Shown in pieces: positions 54,913 through 63,794 of a stretch of 64,000 bases of DNA. The stretch covers positions 3,867,501 to 3,931,500 of the forward strand of contig NZ_CP031963.1 of NCBI RefSeq assembly GCF_003443675.1, in the 5' to 3' direction. The position numbers and the translations under genes are program-made. Every line of letters starts with the position of its first letter. The first letter of the stretch is position 1. The notes under the pieces are model-generated. The model worked only from the letters and a program-made list of their open reading frames with translations, had not been told where the DNA came from and did no database searches. This DNA is from Aquimarina sp. BL5. GTDB lineage: Bacteria > Bacteroidota > Bacteroidia > Flavobacteriales > Flavobacteriaceae.

Positions 54913-54997
54913 ATTTCCTAATTTTTGAAAAATTTACAAATATCATCAAATATACGATTTATCTTATTATTTCCTAATTTTTGAAAAATTTACAAAT
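54912..54997 (-). repeat. Duplicated 30-bp repeat at the fic promoter, each with a palindrome
   Basis: A 30-bp unit occurs at 54912-54941 and again, identical, at 54968-54997 (period 56). Each contains the near-perfect palindrome AATTTTTGAAAAATT. The first copy covers the fic start codon. A pair of such sites is what an autoregulating winged-helix protein would bind, and the Fic protein itself carries one. Confidence 0.7.
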
Positions 54998-55028
54998 AAT
55001 AGTAAAAACTGCATTAGGATAGTAACCC

Positions 55029-55070
55029 TTCGATACCCGTCTGCTTATGGAGGAGGCTCAGGACAGGCTT
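55029..55070 (+). repeat. REP-like degenerate extragenic repeat
   Basis: TTCGATAC followed by a GC-richer string with GGCTCAGGACAGGCTT. Similar in kind to 11831-11909 and atypical in composition for this intergenic DNA. Confidence 0.35.
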
Positions 55071-55150
55071 TATCCTTTTTTGTTGTATTGTTTAGATTGG
55101 CGAAGGAAGTAAACAAAAAAGATATAGCATATAAACCGTCTGGACGTTCT

Positions 55151-55978
55151 TTATAAAGAAATACCGACACCCACAGAAAAAGTAGAAAAACCAACACCTC
55201 CAATTCTTAGGTATTCATATCCTCCATTTACCTTAAACCTATTAACGTGGTAATTTAATAATGCGTTTAATTTGTCAGAAGATCGTGTGTTAATTAATGT
55301 TTGATTATAATTAAGTTCAAGACTCATAGGATTAGCAAAGAAATATTCCGCTCCGATACCATAGGTGAAACCTAATTCATCTACATCTCCACCAATATAA
55401 GTGGCCCCCATACCCCAATACGCATTAAATTTCTCTGTTCTTACTCTATGATATTTAGCTAAGAATGTAAAAGTAGCTAAAGAGTTATCTCCAAAAAAAG
55501 TATTATTTTCCCAAAGTTGTAGGTAATCCGCCTCGATACTTATTCTCTTTAGAAATCTAAAGTCTGCATTGAGGTGATTGCCATACAATTCACTATTTTC
55601 TACAATAAATCGATTAGTTACAGTAATTCTAGATAGGTTGGTATCTCCATCCCAATTATATGCATAATTACCTCTATTAGAACTGTGATATGGATATTTA
55701 GTAATAAATGCTTTGCTTGCGGGATGTTTTTGTTCTGTAGGACTTTCGATTAAACCATAATAGGTAGCATACAATCCAATCTCGATAAAGACCATTGTGA
55801 GTCCTCCCCAAAGAGAATTATCTCCATAAGATGAATTAGATGACGTTCTAGAATTAGGGGAGGATGAATAATAGTTATTATTTTGAGACAACCCTTTCTC
55901 AGCTTTTTCAAGTTTCCCCTGACTGTTCCCTTGAAAAGTAAAAAACGATAAGAATAAAATAAAAAATATATGTCTCAT
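55151..55978 (-). CDS. Outer membrane beta-barrel protein of unknown function
   Basis: 275 residues. Signal peptide (about 1-20, FFTFQGNSQ). A serine- and asparagine-rich stretch (about 30-50) is followed by a hydrophobic segment and then alternating strands (RISIEADYLQLWENNTFFG, LELNYNQTLINTRSSDKLN) ending in an aromatic-rich GVGFSTFSVGVGISL, typical of small outer-membrane barrels. No family recognised. Single gene. Confidence 0.65.
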   Translation of the reverse strand: MRHIFFILFLSFFTFQGNSQGKLEKAEKGLSQNNNYYSSSPNSRTSSNSSYGDNSLWGGLTMVFIEIGLYATYYGLIESPTEQKHPASKAFITKYPYHSSNRGNYAYNWDGDTNLSRITVTNRFIVENSELYGNHLNADFRFLKRISIEADYLQLWENNTFFGDNSLATFTFLAKYHRVRTEKFNAYWGMGATYIGGDVDELGFTYGIGAEYFFANPMSLELNYNQTLINTRSSDKLNALLNYHVNRFKVNGGYEYLRIGGVGFSTFSVGVGISL

Positions 55979-56110
55979 AATGTGATTGTATAGAATCTTG
56001 AATAGGGAATTAACACGAATTATACCATTTTTTAAAATATGTTATCATTCCCTCCGATAGAACTATAAATCATTTCAATTTAGGAACTTTATAATCTTAA
56101 CTTTTCAACC

Positions 56111-56118
56111 TATCTTTG
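56111..56118 (+). promoter_or_regulatory. -7 promoter element of the Mrp-NifU operon
   Basis: TATCTTTG matches TAnnTTTG exactly, 51 bp before the ATG at 56170. Confidence 0.5.
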
Positions 56119-56169
56119 CGTTTAGAATCATTCTAGATTGATTCATTGTTAGAAAAAGAAATAATACTC

Positions 56170-57312
56170 ATGAAGTTAGAAAAATCGGATATATTAAAAG
56201 CGCTAGAAACCATTACGGTTGCCGGAGAAGGAAAGAACATGGTGGAGAGTGGTGCAGTGAAAAATATAATTACTTTTGGAGATGAAGTAATTGTTGATTT
56301 AGAATTGTCTACACCTGCATTACATATCAAAAAGAGGGCAGAAGTTGATGTGATGAAAGCTATTCATGATAAAGTGTATGAAAAGGCCAAAATAAAGGTG
56401 AATATTAAAGTAGAAGCTCCTGCTGCTAAACAACCTGAAAAAAATGTAATCAAGGGAAAACCGATTCCTGGAATTAAAAATATTATTGCCGTTGCCTCTG
56501 GAAAAGGGGGAGTTGGTAAATCTACTGTGACTTCTAACTTAGCTGTTACTTTAGCGAAAATGGGTTTTAGTGTTGGATTATTAGATGCAGATATCTACGG
56601 ACCCTCTGCACCCATTATGTTTGATGTAGAAAGAGAAAGACCATTATCTGTAAAAGTAGGTTCTGCATCTAAAATGAAACCCGTTGAAAATTATGGGGTC
56701 AAAATATTGTCTATAGGATTTTTTACACAACCCAACCAAGCAGTAGTTTGGAGAGGTCCTATGGCTGCAAAAGCATTAAATCAAATGATTTTTGATGCAG
56801 CCTGGGGAGAATTAGATTTCTTACTATTGGATTTGCCTCCAGGAACAGGTGATATTCATTTATCGATTATGCAATCTTTACCGATTACGGGAGCTGTTGT
56901 AGTTAGTACACCTCAGAATGTAGCACTTGCTGATGCTAGAAAAGGAGTAGCAATGTTTCAACAAGAAAGTATTAGCGTGCCTGTGTTAGGGATCATAGAA
57001 AATATGGCATATTTTACTCCAGAAGAGCTTCCTAACAATAAATATTATATCTTTGGTAAAGAAGGTGCTAAACATCTTGCAGAAGATATTGATGTTCCGT
57101 TTTTAGGAGAAATACCTTTAGTTCAAAGTATACGTGAGGCAGGAGATGTAGGTCGTCCAGCTGCATTGCAAACAGCAACCCCTATTGAAAAGGCCTTCGA
57201 AGAATTAACAAGGAATGTTGTACAGGAAGTAGTGGATAGAAACGAAAATTTACCACCTACTGAGGCGATTAAAATAACAACAATGGCGGGATGCTCTGCT
57301 GTAAAAAAATAA
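56170..57312 (+). CDS. Mrp/ApbC/NBP35 family Fe-S carrier ATPase
   Basis: 380 residues from the ATG at 56170 (a TTG at 56146 would add eight). An N-terminal DUF59-like domain (about 1-85) is followed by the deviant Walker A VASGKGGVGKST and the DLPPGTGDIHLSI block. These ATPases move iron-sulfur clusters to apoproteins. The usual CPxC pair that bridges the cluster between two subunits is missing: the segment reads NMAYFTPEELPNNKYYIFG. A single cysteine is in the C-terminal MAGCSAVKK. A NifU-type scaffold gene follows 3 bp later. Confidence 0.9.
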   Translation: MKLEKSDILKALETITVAGEGKNMVESGAVKNIITFGDEVIVDLELSTPALHIKKRAEVDVMKAIHDKVYEKAKIKVNIKVEAPAAKQPEKNVIKGKPIPGIKNIIAVASGKGGVGKSTVTSNLAVTLAKMGFSVGLLDADIYGPSAPIMFDVERERPLSVKVGSASKMKPVENYGVKILSIGFFTQPNQAVVWRGPMAAKALNQMIFDAAWGELDFLLLDLPPGTGDIHLSIMQSLPITGAVVVSTPQNVALADARKGVAMFQQESISVPVLGIIENMAYFTPEELPNNKYYIFGKEGAKHLAEDIDVPFLGEIPLVQSIREAGDVGRPAALQTATPIEKAFEELTRNVVQEVVDRNENLPPTEAIKITTMAGCSAVKK

Positions 57313-57315
57313 TAA

Positions 57316-57555
57316 ATGACTTCTGAAGAATTAAGAATTAATGTAGAAAAAGCACTAGATGAAATTCGTCCTTTCTTAGAAAGTGATGGAGGAAATATTT
57401 CATTAATAGGTATAGAAGATGATAAGAGAGTCAAGGTACAACTTGAGGGTGCTTGTGTAGGTTGTAGTGTAAATCAAATGACCTTAAAATCGGGAGTTGA
57501 GATGACAATCAAGAAGTATGCTCCTCAAATTGAAGAGGTGTTAAACATCGAATAA
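57316..57555 (+). CDS. NifU C-terminal domain protein (Fe-S scaffold)
   Basis: 79 residues, only the Nfu domain: SDGGNISLIGIEDDKRVKVQ, then GACVGCSVNQMTLK with the CxxC pair Cys47 and Cys50 that holds a bridging cluster. Nfu proteins deliver 4Fe-4S clusters. It begins 3 bp after the Mrp-like gene and ends before a strong terminator, so the two form an operon with a common task; the scaffold may supply the ligands that the carrier lacks. Confidence 0.95.
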   Translation: MTSEELRINVEKALDEIRPFLESDGGNISLIGIEDDKRVKVQLEGACVGCSVNQMTLKSGVEMTIKKYAPQIEEVLNIE

Positions 57556-57581
57556 TATAATTTTATTAAATTTTTATAATT

Positions 57582-57617
57582 CATATGCTCAAGAAGAATC
57601 TTTTTCTTGAGCATATG
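57582..57617 (+). terminator. Terminator of the Mrp-NifU operon
   Basis: CATATGCTCAAGAA pairs with TTCTTGAGCATATG, followed by TTTTTT; 27 bp after the NifU stop. Confidence 0.85.
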
Positions 57618-57641
57618 TTTTTTAATTCCAATTCTAATAGA

Positions 57642-58193
57642 ATGATAAAAAAATTAATTTATGTAAGTGTTCTCAGTTTCATTTTTTTAATTACCGGTTG
57701 TAGATCAAAAACTACAGAACGTATCGATATAACGAATAAACTATTAGGAAAAGACAAACATTTAGAAGTCCAAAAAACGAATAGGAATACCACCCATATA
57801 GGTGTTATAACGAATTCTAATTATGGGACAACTCATAGTTATAGTTATAAATTTACAGTGAATAATGGAGATATAGATTGGGATGGAGGCACTGCGGAAC
57901 CTAAACATCTTCTTTTTTGTAAAGATTCTGTTTATATTCATTATCTCAAAGAAAAATACATTTCGGTAAAATCTAAAGATTCAATTGGTAATATAGTTGA
58001 AAAAGATGGTTATTATGCCGTTCAGGATGTATTTGAAGTCTATATCGATAAGCGTTATTTTTTTAAATTCTTTGGAGATGATTATTGGGTAGAGGTCTCA
58101 TCTGAAAAATATAACCTTCAAAAAGAATCTTGTACTGAATATAACATCCCAAATGACAATGAGTTATCACTACCTAGTATTATAATAGATTAA
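57642..58193 (+). CDS. Lipoprotein of unknown function
   Basis: 183 residues starting at the ATG at 57642; a longer frame from 57585 starts inside the terminator and is rejected. Lipoprotein signal MIKKLIYVSVLSFIFLITGC with the cysteine at 20. The mature part (TTHIGVITNSNYGTTHSYSY; DVFEVYIDKRYFFKFFGDDY) is beta-rich and gives no family match. Convergent with the acyltransferase gene, overlapping four bases at the stops. Confidence 0.7.
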   Translation: MIKKLIYVSVLSFIFLITGCRSKTTERIDITNKLLGKDKHLEVQKTNRNTTHIGVITNSNYGTTHSYSYKFTVNNGDIDWDGGTAEPKHLLFCKDSVYIHYLKEKYISVKSKDSIGNIVEKDGYYAVQDVFEVYIDKRYFFKFFGDDYWVEVSSEKYNLQKESCTEYNIPNDNELSLPSIIID

Positions 58194-59320
58194 TAATTCT
58201 TTGGTTTTTTTAAACCAAAGAACGGATGTAATATTGGAATCTTTAGAATAATCCAATGATAGATCATCCAGCTACCGCCAAAAGTGCCTAGAACTAGTAT
58301 GATAAATTTTGATAACAACCCCCAATCAAGGTGCATGATGTAATATCCAATGATTATAGTGATCGTTTGATGTAAAATATAAAAAGGATAGACAGCTCTA
58401 TTGCAATAGGCAAGTAGATTACTTTTTGTGTTTAAAAATTTAGCTCCATATCCTAAAATAACCAAAATCCAAGACCATAGATTAGTTACTTTTATAAATG
58501 CTTCGATGCAATGAATAAGAAGGCTATCTTGGCCTTGTATCCATATAAAAAGCTGAATAGAAAAAGTAGCAATCCCTATCATAAGAGCTTTGGACTTTAT
58601 AAGATTAAGACTTTTCCAGAATACCTTACCTGAAGCGATAAGTATAAAACCAAATAGAAAGAAGGCTAAAGAGTTTATAAAATTAAACCAATCATCAATC
58701 AACGCATGCGTAATATCAAAAAAGGGTTCTATTAATACTTCGAAAAAGTATAATGGTATAATAAATAGATATAATCCATACGGTTTTTGAAGCTGTTGTT
58801 GTATCCAAATAGTAAGTTTTGGAGCACCTCTTTTAATTTTTATAAATAGAGGAGAAAGAATAATAGAAAATATTAAGAGATAAGGCAAAAACCATAAGTG
58901 ATGCCAGCTAATGTTTCCTTCTGGGTATACTCCTGTAAAGGCTTCAGTTGTTAAATACTCAACATAAGATCCGCTGAATTGATTAGTGACTAATCTTTCA
59001 AAATAAACCTGCGGGGGGACAATGAATAACATTCCAAATAATAAAGGAATCAATAGTCTTTTAATTCGTTCCATATTAAACTGCCAAAGATTTCGATAAG
59101 ACAGGGCATAAAATGTACCCATACCCGAGATGACAAACAGAACTGGTAAACGCCATTGGTTTAAAAAGAGCATTGGCCAACGAATCCAATCGTAAATTAC
59201 GTTGTTTTTAATATGCCATCCCCAAGGAACGAAAAACATTCCTACGTGATAAAAAATAAGTAATCCAAATACAATAACACGTAGCCAATCTAAATCGTAA
59301 CGACGAATCTTTTTATCCAT
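58190..59320 (-). CDS. Acyltransferase family 3 membrane protein
   Basis: 376 residues, about ten membrane helices. The N-terminus RRYDLDWLRVIVFGLLIFYH, with the Asp and His of the acyltransferase-3 family (DxLR ... H), and the later WHLWFLPYLL match acyltransferases that modify surface polysaccharides, lipids or other groups. The substrate is unknown. Upstream of it is an AraC-type regulator on the same strand, which may belong with it. Confidence 0.85.
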   Translation of the reverse strand: MDKKIRRYDLDWLRVIVFGLLIFYHVGMFFVPWGWHIKNNVIYDWIRWPMLFLNQWRLPVLFVISGMGTFYALSYRNLWQFNMERIKRLLIPLLFGMLFIVPPQVYFERLVTNQFSGSYVEYLTTEAFTGVYPEGNISWHHLWFLPYLLIFSIILSPLFIKIKRGAPKLTIWIQQQLQKPYGLYLFIIPLYFFEVLIEPFFDITHALIDDWFNFINSLAFFLFGFILIASGKVFWKSLNLIKSKALMIGIATFSIQLFIWIQGQDSLLIHCIEAFIKVTNLWSWILVILGYGAKFLNTKSNLLAYCNRAVYPFYILHQTITIIIGYYIMHLDWGLLSKFIILVLGTFGGSWMIYHWIILKIPILHPFFGLKKPKNY

Positions 59321-59430
59321 AACTTTTGAAAAATTTGTTTCCTCAAAAGTGGAATATTTCTCTTCTAATTGGATAGGAAATGAATCAAATTATGTGTAGA
59401 ATTATAATTTTGGACGTTTTCTAATAGGTA

Positions 59431-60609
59431 TTAGTCAGTTTTTTGAAGTGTGACAAATGCTTTGGGAGATATTGCTACATGTTTTTTGAATGCATTGTAA
59501 AATGCTGATTTTGATTTAAATCCTACAGAGTTTCCAATCGCTTCGATGGTAAGGTGACTATATTCCGAATCTATTAAACGACTTTTAGATGCTTCAATCC
59601 TATATTGATTGATAAAATCATTAAAATTAAGATCAGTGTATGTATTAATTACCTGAGAGATATAATTGGAGCTTGAGTTTAACTCTTCGGCCAAACTTTT
59701 TAAGGAAGCAGAACTCAGTAGATAAAAATTGTTCTTCTCCACAAATTGCTTGATATCATTAATTGAAATTTCCTGACTCTTAAATTTTGAAGTTTCGTAT
59801 TTATCCGCAATCCAGGAATTTTCAAAAAAACGAGATTCTGATAATAATATGACACAAGTAATACCAACTATGATCGTATTAAAAATGAATATAAAATGAT
59901 CTCCACCGTCATCTTCAAAATTTATATACACGATAAATATGAGCAAGAAAAAAGCAAGAAGTCCAAGAGAGGTATTTTTGGAGAAATCGAATTTATTAAT
60001 CCTTGTGTTTTCTGCGCTTAAGATTTTCTTTTTAGTTCTGTTTATTAGAATAAGACGCATTGATAAAATGATGTAAAAAACAAAACTTGCTAAAATCAAC
60101 CATCTAAATTCATCTTTAATCCATAAGTAACTATAATCAGTGTCTTTAGGAATTATCACTTTTTCTATATCATCATAATAAGCCCCTAAGTAAGCATTAA
60201 CTTTAATAGATATTGGTTGAAGATAATATTGTATTTGGGATAAGAAATATAAAACAGATGGTACTAAATGAATCCAATGTTTTTTTAAAGTGATTGATTT
60301 TCGTGTAAGTAGCGTATATACAAAAAGGTATATTGATGGAGCCAGCAGTAGTACTAATGGTTCTGTACTATCATTAAAATGAGGTATATATTTTATTAGA
60401 CCTGTATAGCATAAGAAAACATCTGTAGCAATGATAGATTGGATTAATAATGACCAACCATAGATTCTGAAGGCATTATTTTTATTAGAAGTACGAAGTA
60501 AGAGAACAAAGCTTACTAACAATCCGATAAAAATACCCAGACTAATAAAATAGGAGACAAAATCGTGTCTTATCGGAATTTGTTCTAGTACTTGATTAAT
60601 GTTTCCCAT
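59431..60609 (-). CDS. AraC family regulator with membrane-embedded N-terminus
   Basis: 392 residues. Residues 1-255 form about seven membrane helices, a plan known from Bacteroidetes sensor-type AraC proteins. Residues about 290-392 are an AraC double helix-turn-helix: SLKSLAEELNSSSNYISQVI, then SHLTIEAIGNSVGFKSKSAFYNAFKKHVAISPKAF in two pieces. The protein could sense a membrane-located signal and regulate nearby genes. Twelve bases downstream of the phosphoesterase gene on the same strand. Confidence 0.9.
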   Translation of the reverse strand: MGNINQVLEQIPIRHDFVSYFISLGIFIGLLVSFVLLLRTSNKNNAFRIYGWSLLIQSIIATDVFLCYTGLIKYIPHFNDSTEPLVLLLAPSIYLFVYTLLTRKSITLKKHWIHLVPSVLYFLSQIQYYLQPISIKVNAYLGAYYDDIEKVIIPKDTDYSYLWIKDEFRWLILASFVFYIILSMRLILINRTKKKILSAENTRINKFDFSKNTSLGLLAFFLLIFIVYINFEDDGGDHFIFIFNTIIVGITCVILLSESRFFENSWIADKYETSKFKSQEISINDIKQFVEKNNFYLLSSASLKSLAEELNSSSNYISQVINTYTDLNFNDFINQYRIEASKSRLIDSEYSHLTIEAIGNSVGFKSKSAFYNAFKKHVAISPKAFVTLQKTD

Positions 60610-60621
60610 ACGAATACAATA

Positions 60622-61518
60622 TTAATCAGTAATAAAATCGGTCAATTTTTGAGGCCCTTCCAGAGGTACTCTAATAATTTTGAGAGTTCCATCTTCTGTA
60701 GTAGCGATTTGCCATTTGATTAAAGTAATATTTCCATTTTCGATTTCAATTCCGGTGATAGATCTTGGATGGACACAGCTTCCATCATTAAATAGTGCTA
60801 ATTCGCCTGCTTCGGGAAAACGAGGACGATGAGTGTGACCTATAATAGTAAACTGGTTTCTATGATTAGCAATCCATTTTTTCATACGTCTTTCTACCTT
60901 AATCATTTCTGTATAATTCTTTGCAGGGCTTGTTGGATCTGATATTCCTATAACTTGTAGTGACCTCCATAAGAAACGTACTAGAAACCTATTAATTCTC
61001 CATCCTACATAATTCATGAAGTCTACCTGATGCCCGTGTAGTAAGAAAATTTCTTGTTGAGTGTCCTTGTGCTTTAGAATAATTGCTTCGTGATATTCGA
61101 TACCTGGAAATAAAGGGACATCCTTTCCTAATTTAGGATCAAAGTAAAAAGACAACTGTTTTTTTACATGTTTTGGATCACGATAGACCATGTCGTGATT
61201 TCCCCAAATCATTGCTAGTCTGTCTTCAGCATGTAATTTTTGAAGTAAACCATAAACATTTTTGTGAGCTCTGAGAATAATTTCAAAATGTAAATTTTCC
61301 CATAACTCATCTCCATCTCCTAATTCACAATAGGTAAAACCTTCATTATAATAATGTGTCAATGCGTGGAAGTAAATATTTCTATTATTCGCAAAATCAT
61401 CTGCAAAACTATTATCACCTCTATGGCAATCACTAAATAAGATAAACTTAGAACTGTCATCAAAAGAAATGATTTTTGCATTCTTATAAGCGCGATCCAG
61501 ACGGGATTGGGATGACAT
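60622..61518 (-). CDS. Metallophosphoesterase, LpxH-like
   Basis: 298 residues. The calcineurin-type motifs are complete and in order: FSDCHRGD, GDGDELWE, GNHD, HGHQVD and GHTHRP, the dinuclear metal site. The last two follow the pattern of UDP-2,3-diacylglucosamine pyrophosphatases (LpxH group) that act in lipid A synthesis, but the protein is longer than E. coli LpxH and other phosphoesterases share the motifs. Twelve bases upstream of the AraC gene. Confidence 0.85.
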   Translation of the reverse strand: MSSQSRLDRAYKNAKIISFDDSSKFILFSDCHRGDNSFADDFANNRNIYFHALTHYYNEGFTYCELGDGDELWENLHFEIILRAHKNVYGLLQKLHAEDRLAMIWGNHDMVYRDPKHVKKQLSFYFDPKLGKDVPLFPGIEYHEAIILKHKDTQQEIFLLHGHQVDFMNYVGWRINRFLVRFLWRSLQVIGISDPTSPAKNYTEMIKVERRMKKWIANHRNQFTIIGHTHRPRFPEAGELALFNDGSCVHPRSITGIEIENGNITLIKWQIATTEDGTLKIIRVPLEGPQKLTDFITD

Positions 61519-61583
61519 ATAAAGTACTTTTTGTATAAATATACAATACTATATGTTTTTTTGTAGATACTATTTAATAAATA

Positions 61584-62018
61584 TTAATGATGGCTTAGTA
61601 TCTGTTTTTTTTGTAAATGAAAATTACTTAAAATCATCAGGAAAGCAACTATATATAGCCACCAAGTCTGACTATAGTTAAGATAATAGGCGATCAGTAG
61701 AATAGAAAGCCCAGAAGTGTATAGTAAAATATTAATCCAGGATTTGTTTTTATAATGCTTCCACATGAGTATCATACTACCCAAAAGAAATGTTGTAAGA
61801 ATAATATATTTCCATTTAGAGTTGTATTCCAGTTGCCCGAATCCTATAAAACTAAAAAAGGAAGCATAAGCTGCCCAACAGAAGGCACATTTTGGGAATA
61901 GAAAAAACACAACAGCAGATAGTATGTTCAGAGCGCTCATTTTCTTTGTGTGATTACCGACTTGCTTTATTGAACCTTTGGTAGCACAAGAACAGGAGTT
62001 TTTGTTTGAAGTATACAT
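61584..62018 (-). CDS. Cys-rich small membrane protein (MerC-like)
   Basis: 144 residues, four membrane helices. Cysteine pairs are at the N-terminus (SCSCATKG, cytoplasmic) and in the first helix (FPKCAFCWAAYASF), a layout like MerC-type transporters that move mercuric or other metal ions. Without mer genes nearby the substrate is unknown; a thiol-redox role is the alternative. Single gene. Confidence 0.55.
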   Translation of the reverse strand: MYTSNKNSCSCATKGSIKQVGNHTKKMSALNILSAVVFFLFPKCAFCWAAYASFFSFIGFGQLEYNSKWKYIILTTFLLGSMILMWKHYKNKSWINILLYTSGLSILLIAYYLNYSQTWWLYIVAFLMILSNFHLQKKQILSHH

Positions 62019-62152
62019 TTGCTGTTGTGTTTTTAGAATTAAACTTGATTATGGGCAAAAAGAAGTGTTAAAATGATATATTATTTAAAGTAATCAGGGA
62101 GAAGTGAATACAATGTTTTGTAAAAACCTCTCTCTGATTATGATAACATTGA

Positions 62153-63772
62153 CTAATTAGACGGTTTTTTAGGCTTTCCTTTTTCCCATTGTGCTTTGCC
62201 AAGCAGCCAACTAAAATCCCCACTTAACTGGTCTCCTGATATTGCTTTTCCATTTTTATACTCATAGATTCCAGCACTAGAGTGGCATCCCATGCAGCTT
62301 TCCGTACCAAAAATGGTAATATCACTTACGGGATTTGCTTCCATAAGATTAGCAGCTGATTGATTTCCTGTTTGGAAAAAAGTCTCCATGGTGATATTGG
62401 TTAGTAACGCCAGATTAGGATTGCCACCAGGTTTGTTGACTACAGATTCTGGCACTTTATATCCAGCTTCTGTATGATTTCCTGGAAGAGCGTTTTGATC
62501 TAAAGGATATTGAGTATCGATTAGTTGGTAATATTGCCAAACACTTTTTTGTTGTTTAAAATAGGTTTGCATCTTTTCGTTTACTCGCTTTACTCGTACA
62601 GGAATATCAACCATACGTTTAGCTTGAGTCTTCATAGTATCGCTTTTGGCATAGTACATATCTGTATTACTACTAGATATAGTCCAAAAATCTCCGTGTG
62701 CTCCTTTATTATGAGTATAGGTCGTCCCACCGTTTGTTACATCCAAATTTACTGGACATATCTCACAATTTGGGTCTGTAAGTGAAGGAGAGATTACAGT
62801 TGTTTTTTCATCTTTTTCGATTACGTTTTGGTCTAGGTTATCAATATGCTCGAATGTAGACCAAACCCATTGCTTTCCGGTTGGAGTTTTTTGACTGATA
62901 TGAAAACCAATCATTCCTAAATCTTTTTTAACTAAAGTAGAATCAGGACTGATGATATATCCTTCTTCCCTGTAGTATCTTTCTTTATGATCTTTATCCG
63001 TAAGTATTTTCCAGGCAAATTTGATTTCTATTGCTCCCAGCTTACTCTTTTTATAATCTCCTTTTGGAAAGTTGGCAATACCACTTTCAGAAAACTTGGT
63101 CTGTCCGTTTTTATTATACAACTTGTTTGTAACGATATAATCAAACTCTTCTTTATTCATTAATACTTCGTATACTACGACACTTCCGTTTTGATCAAAT
63201 AGTTTTCCTGCAAACGCTTGGTTTACTTCATCAGCTATATCAAAGTTTTTAGGGGTTGTAGGTGTAGCAGAAGAGAGAACTATTCTAGAATTGGTGTCAT
63301 TTATAGCGTTTTCGGATAAATTCAATCCAGATGCTGTTCTCGGACTTCCCCAAGGAGCAGGCGTTTTTCCATCCTTGCGATATACCTGGAAAGCTTCTTT
63401 CCAACCTAACCAGGTAGGCTCTCCTTTATCTGTAAATTTCTCCGCTGGTTTTCCTTTTTTATCTCTAGGCCACATAATTGCTATAAATGCTTGCCAGCTA
63501 TATTCATTGAACTTTTCATTAAGCTTGAATATATTCTTTTTGTCTTTTAATTTTTTTTGAATCACTGGATTTACGTCTACAGGAATGTCTGCAGAAAACT
63601 TAACAGGAGCAGGAATTTTTTTATAATCATTCTCATTTATAGTTATTGCTGCTTTATCATTATTCCCTTCTATCGTTACCTTATCATCACAAGAAAATAG
63701 TAGTAATGAAATACATAAAATCAATACGAGTTGATTCAAATTTGAATAGAAAAATTGTAGTGTGTGTTTCAT
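62153..63772 (-). CDS. Large lipoprotein with one haem c-binding motif
   Basis: 539 residues from the ATG at 63772, where a lipoprotein signal starts (MKHTLQFFYSNLNQLVLILC, Cys28 in LLFSCDDK); an ATG at 63865 would add 31 residues overlapping the next gene. Near the C-terminus the motif C493-M-G-C496-H497 binds a covalent haem. The rest contains no recognised domain; blocks such as WQAFIAIMWPRDKKGKP and WVWSTFEHIDNLDQN are typical of an uncharacterised Bacteroidetes cytochrome-like group. A redox role in the periplasm or outer membrane is inferred from haem plus lipoprotein signal. Confidence 0.75.
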   Translation of the reverse strand: MKHTLQFFYSNLNQLVLILCISLLLFSCDDKVTIEGNNDKAAITINENDYKKIPAPVKFSADIPVDVNPVIQKKLKDKKNIFKLNEKFNEYSWQAFIAIMWPRDKKGKPAEKFTDKGEPTWLGWKEAFQVYRKDGKTPAPWGSPRTASGLNLSENAINDTNSRIVLSSATPTTPKNFDIADEVNQAFAGKLFDQNGSVVVYEVLMNKEEFDYIVTNKLYNKNGQTKFSESGIANFPKGDYKKSKLGAIEIKFAWKILTDKDHKERYYREEGYIISPDSTLVKKDLGMIGFHISQKTPTGKQWVWSTFEHIDNLDQNVIEKDEKTTVISPSLTDPNCEICPVNLDVTNGGTTYTHNKGAHGDFWTISSSNTDMYYAKSDTMKTQAKRMVDIPVRVKRVNEKMQTYFKQQKSVWQYYQLIDTQYPLDQNALPGNHTEAGYKVPESVVNKPGGNPNLALLTNITMETFFQTGNQSAANLMEANPVSDITIFGTESCMGCHSSAGIYEYKNGKAISGDQLSGDFSWLLGKAQWEKGKPKKPSN

Positions 63773-63794
63773 AGTATAAAAAAATTTAAGGTTA

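Noticed and set aside
54912..54997. Possible CRISPR repeats at the fic start
   Set aside because: Only two copies, AT-rich, no spacers of CRISPR length series and no cas genes; reads as an operator-type repeat.
57585..57641. Longer N-terminus for the lipoprotein gene
   Set aside because: The extra 19 residues are encoded by the terminator hairpin; the lipoprotein signal starts at the ATG at 57642.
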